From Eubacteriales bacterium (GTDB taxonomy: Bacteria > Bacillota_A > Clostridia > Christensenellales > Aristaeellaceae), in assembly GCA_028692205.1 (NCBI GenBank), contig JAQUXV010000193.1, positions 1 to 5,680 on the forward strand: DNA of 5,680 nt, read 5' to 3'. A program made the position numbers and the translations under genes. Positions 5,104-5,680 of this stretch are shown here, one piece after another. The notes under the pieces were generated by a model that did not search any database, had not been told where the DNA came from, and was given only the letters and a program-made list of their open reading frames with translations. Positions within the stretch are counted from its first letter, which is position 1; every line of letters starts with the position of its first letter.

Positions 5104-5148
5104 ATACCCGAACGTTTATCTATTTTTCAGCTGGTAATATTCGACTCT
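5104..5148 (+). promoter_or_regulatory. PurBox pair upstream of purR (candidate PurR operator)
   Basis: Box 1 (5104-5116) centres on CCGAAC at 5108-5113 and fits 11 of 13 positions of the Bacillus PurBox consensus AWWWCCGAACWWT. Box 2, on the opposite strand (5136-5148), centres on TTCG at 5140-5143 and fits about 9 of 13. CGAA and TTCG are 27 nt apart, which corresponds to about 17 nt between 14-bp boxes; the described arrangement is an inverted pair separated by 16-17 nt. Box 2 touches the purR -35 region, so bound PurR would block it. A further GTTCGG lies at 5086-5091. Confidence 0.6.
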
Positions 5149-5160
5149 TTATGTTATACT
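5132..5160 (+). promoter_or_regulatory. Promoter of purR
   Basis: TATACT (5155-5160) with an extended -10 TG at 5152-5153. The -35 region at 17 bp is TGGTAA (5132-5137), a weak match, as often seen with extended -10 promoters. Transcription would start near 5167, giving a leader of about 27 nt that contains the AAGGAGG ribosome binding site at 5178-5184. Confidence 0.65.
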
Positions 5161-5193
5161 GTATAGAAGAATCCCGCAAGGAGGATACCCGTT

Positions 5194-5680
5194 GTGGACA
5201 GAATCCGCCGTAACGAGCGCGTTGCAGCGCTCACAAAAATCGTAACCGCTTCTCCCAACCGGATATTTACCCTTTCGTATTTTTGTGATTTGTTTGGGAC
5301 CGCCAAATCCACCATGAGCGAAGATATTGATATCCTGCAGGATGTGCTTTCCCGCTTCGGCTTAGGGAGGCTGGAAACCGTCACCGGCGCGGCCGGGGGC
5401 GTGCGTTTTCGTCCGCATATGGACAAAGCCGACGCCAAAAGCATGATCGTCGGCCTCTGTAAAGATTTGATGGACCCGTCGCGCATTCTGCCGGGCGGCT
5501 TTCTGTACCTGACGGATATTTTAAGCACGCCTTCCCTCGTGCGCGGGATGGGCGTGATTCTGGCGGGGCAGTTTTATAACGCCGCTCCCGATTTTGTGCT
5601 GACCATGGAAACCAAGGGCATCCCCGTGGCGCTGATGACTGCCGACGCGCTGGGCGTGCCGCTGGTAATTGCGCGCCGCA
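5194..5680 (+). CDS. purR: Pur operon repressor PurR (Bacillus type), 5' part
   Basis: The first 162 residues of a regulator usually about 270-285 long; the gene runs off the right edge. It controls purine synthesis and transport genes and responds to PRPP. Residues 1-70 form the N-terminal winged helix (R-R-N-E-R-V start; recognition segment near 35-50, GTAKSTMSEDIDILQD). From about 75 the phosphoribosyltransferase-fold domain begins, with ILPGGFLYLTDIL (98-110) and VLTMETKGIPVALMTADALG (135-154), characteristic of PurR. The PRPP-binding motif would lie beyond the window. The start is GTG at 5194, nine bases after AAGGAGG (5178-5184). It is divergent from recO, with PurBox-like sites in the gap suggesting autoregulation, as in Bacillus subtilis. 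Confidence 0.95.
   Translation, partial: MDRIRRNERVAALTKIVTASPNRIFTLSYFCDLFGTAKSTMSEDIDILQDVLSRFGLGRLETVTGAAGGVRFRPHMDKADAKSMIVGLCKDLMDPSRILPGGFLYLTDILSTPSLVRGMGVILAGQFYNAAPDFVLTMETKGIPVALMTADALGVPLVIARR

Noticed and set aside
5154..5528. Minus-strand frame antisense to the purR start
   Set aside because: It covers the purR promoter and 5' coding region, has shadow composition and no ribosome binding site, while the plus-strand PurR is unmistakable.

Overview
The window looks like a chromosomal segment from a Gram-positive anaerobe of the class Clostridia (roughly the Oscillospirales/Christensenellales type). The reasons are strong AGGAGG-type ribosome binding sites, a FeoA-FeoA-FeoB cluster ending in a tiny 'FeoB-associated Cys-rich membrane protein', a short clostridial-type DtxR-family regulator, and a PurR of the Bacillus/Firmicutes phosphoribosyltransferase type. 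Coding regions are GC-rich with GC-rich third positions. This placement is inferred from gene content only.

Layout. Positions 1-141 are an upstream intergenic stretch that ends at the left edge with a Shine-Dalgarno-like AGGAG on the minus strand, suggesting a divergent gene just outside. A sigma-A-type promoter (142-170) with two DtxR-type operators (153-170 and 183-200) opens the iron-uptake operon. A leader of about 190 nt with alternative hairpins follows, then feoA1 (366-578), feoA2 (596-817), feoB (899-3232) and a 48-residue Cys-rich membrane protein (3232-3378) that overlaps the feoB stop by one base. An intrinsic terminator (3402-3442) closes the operon. A DtxR-family metal regulator (3662-4030) lies downstream in the same orientation with its own likely promoter and terminator. 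recO (4264-4986, minus) converges on it. recO and purR (5194 to the right edge, plus, partial) are divergent and share an intergenic region with good extended -10 promoters and PurBox-like sites.

How the parts fit. FeoB is the GTPase-coupled ferrous iron permease, the two FeoA proteins are its cytosolic SH3-like partners, and the small Cys-rich protein is a conserved accessory. The neighbouring regulator carries a DtxR/IdeR-like Cys-x2-Glu-His metal ligand set and is the obvious candidate to bind the GGTTAG-N6-CTAACC sites. The most notable regulatory feature is a perfect copy of this operator, placed over a candidate second promoter and preceded by a short hairpin with a T-run, in the feoA2-feoB gap. 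This suggests that feoB can be uncoupled from the feoA genes while keeping the same iron control. recO (recombinational repair) and purR (purine regulation) are housekeeping neighbours, and purR appears to be autoregulated.

I do not see an entirely new system. The points that deserve a second look are the internal feoB control region, the switch-like leader, a histidine cluster in the FeoB cytosolic domain, the mixed metal-site residues of the regulator, and a coding-like but geneless stretch at about 3445-3583.
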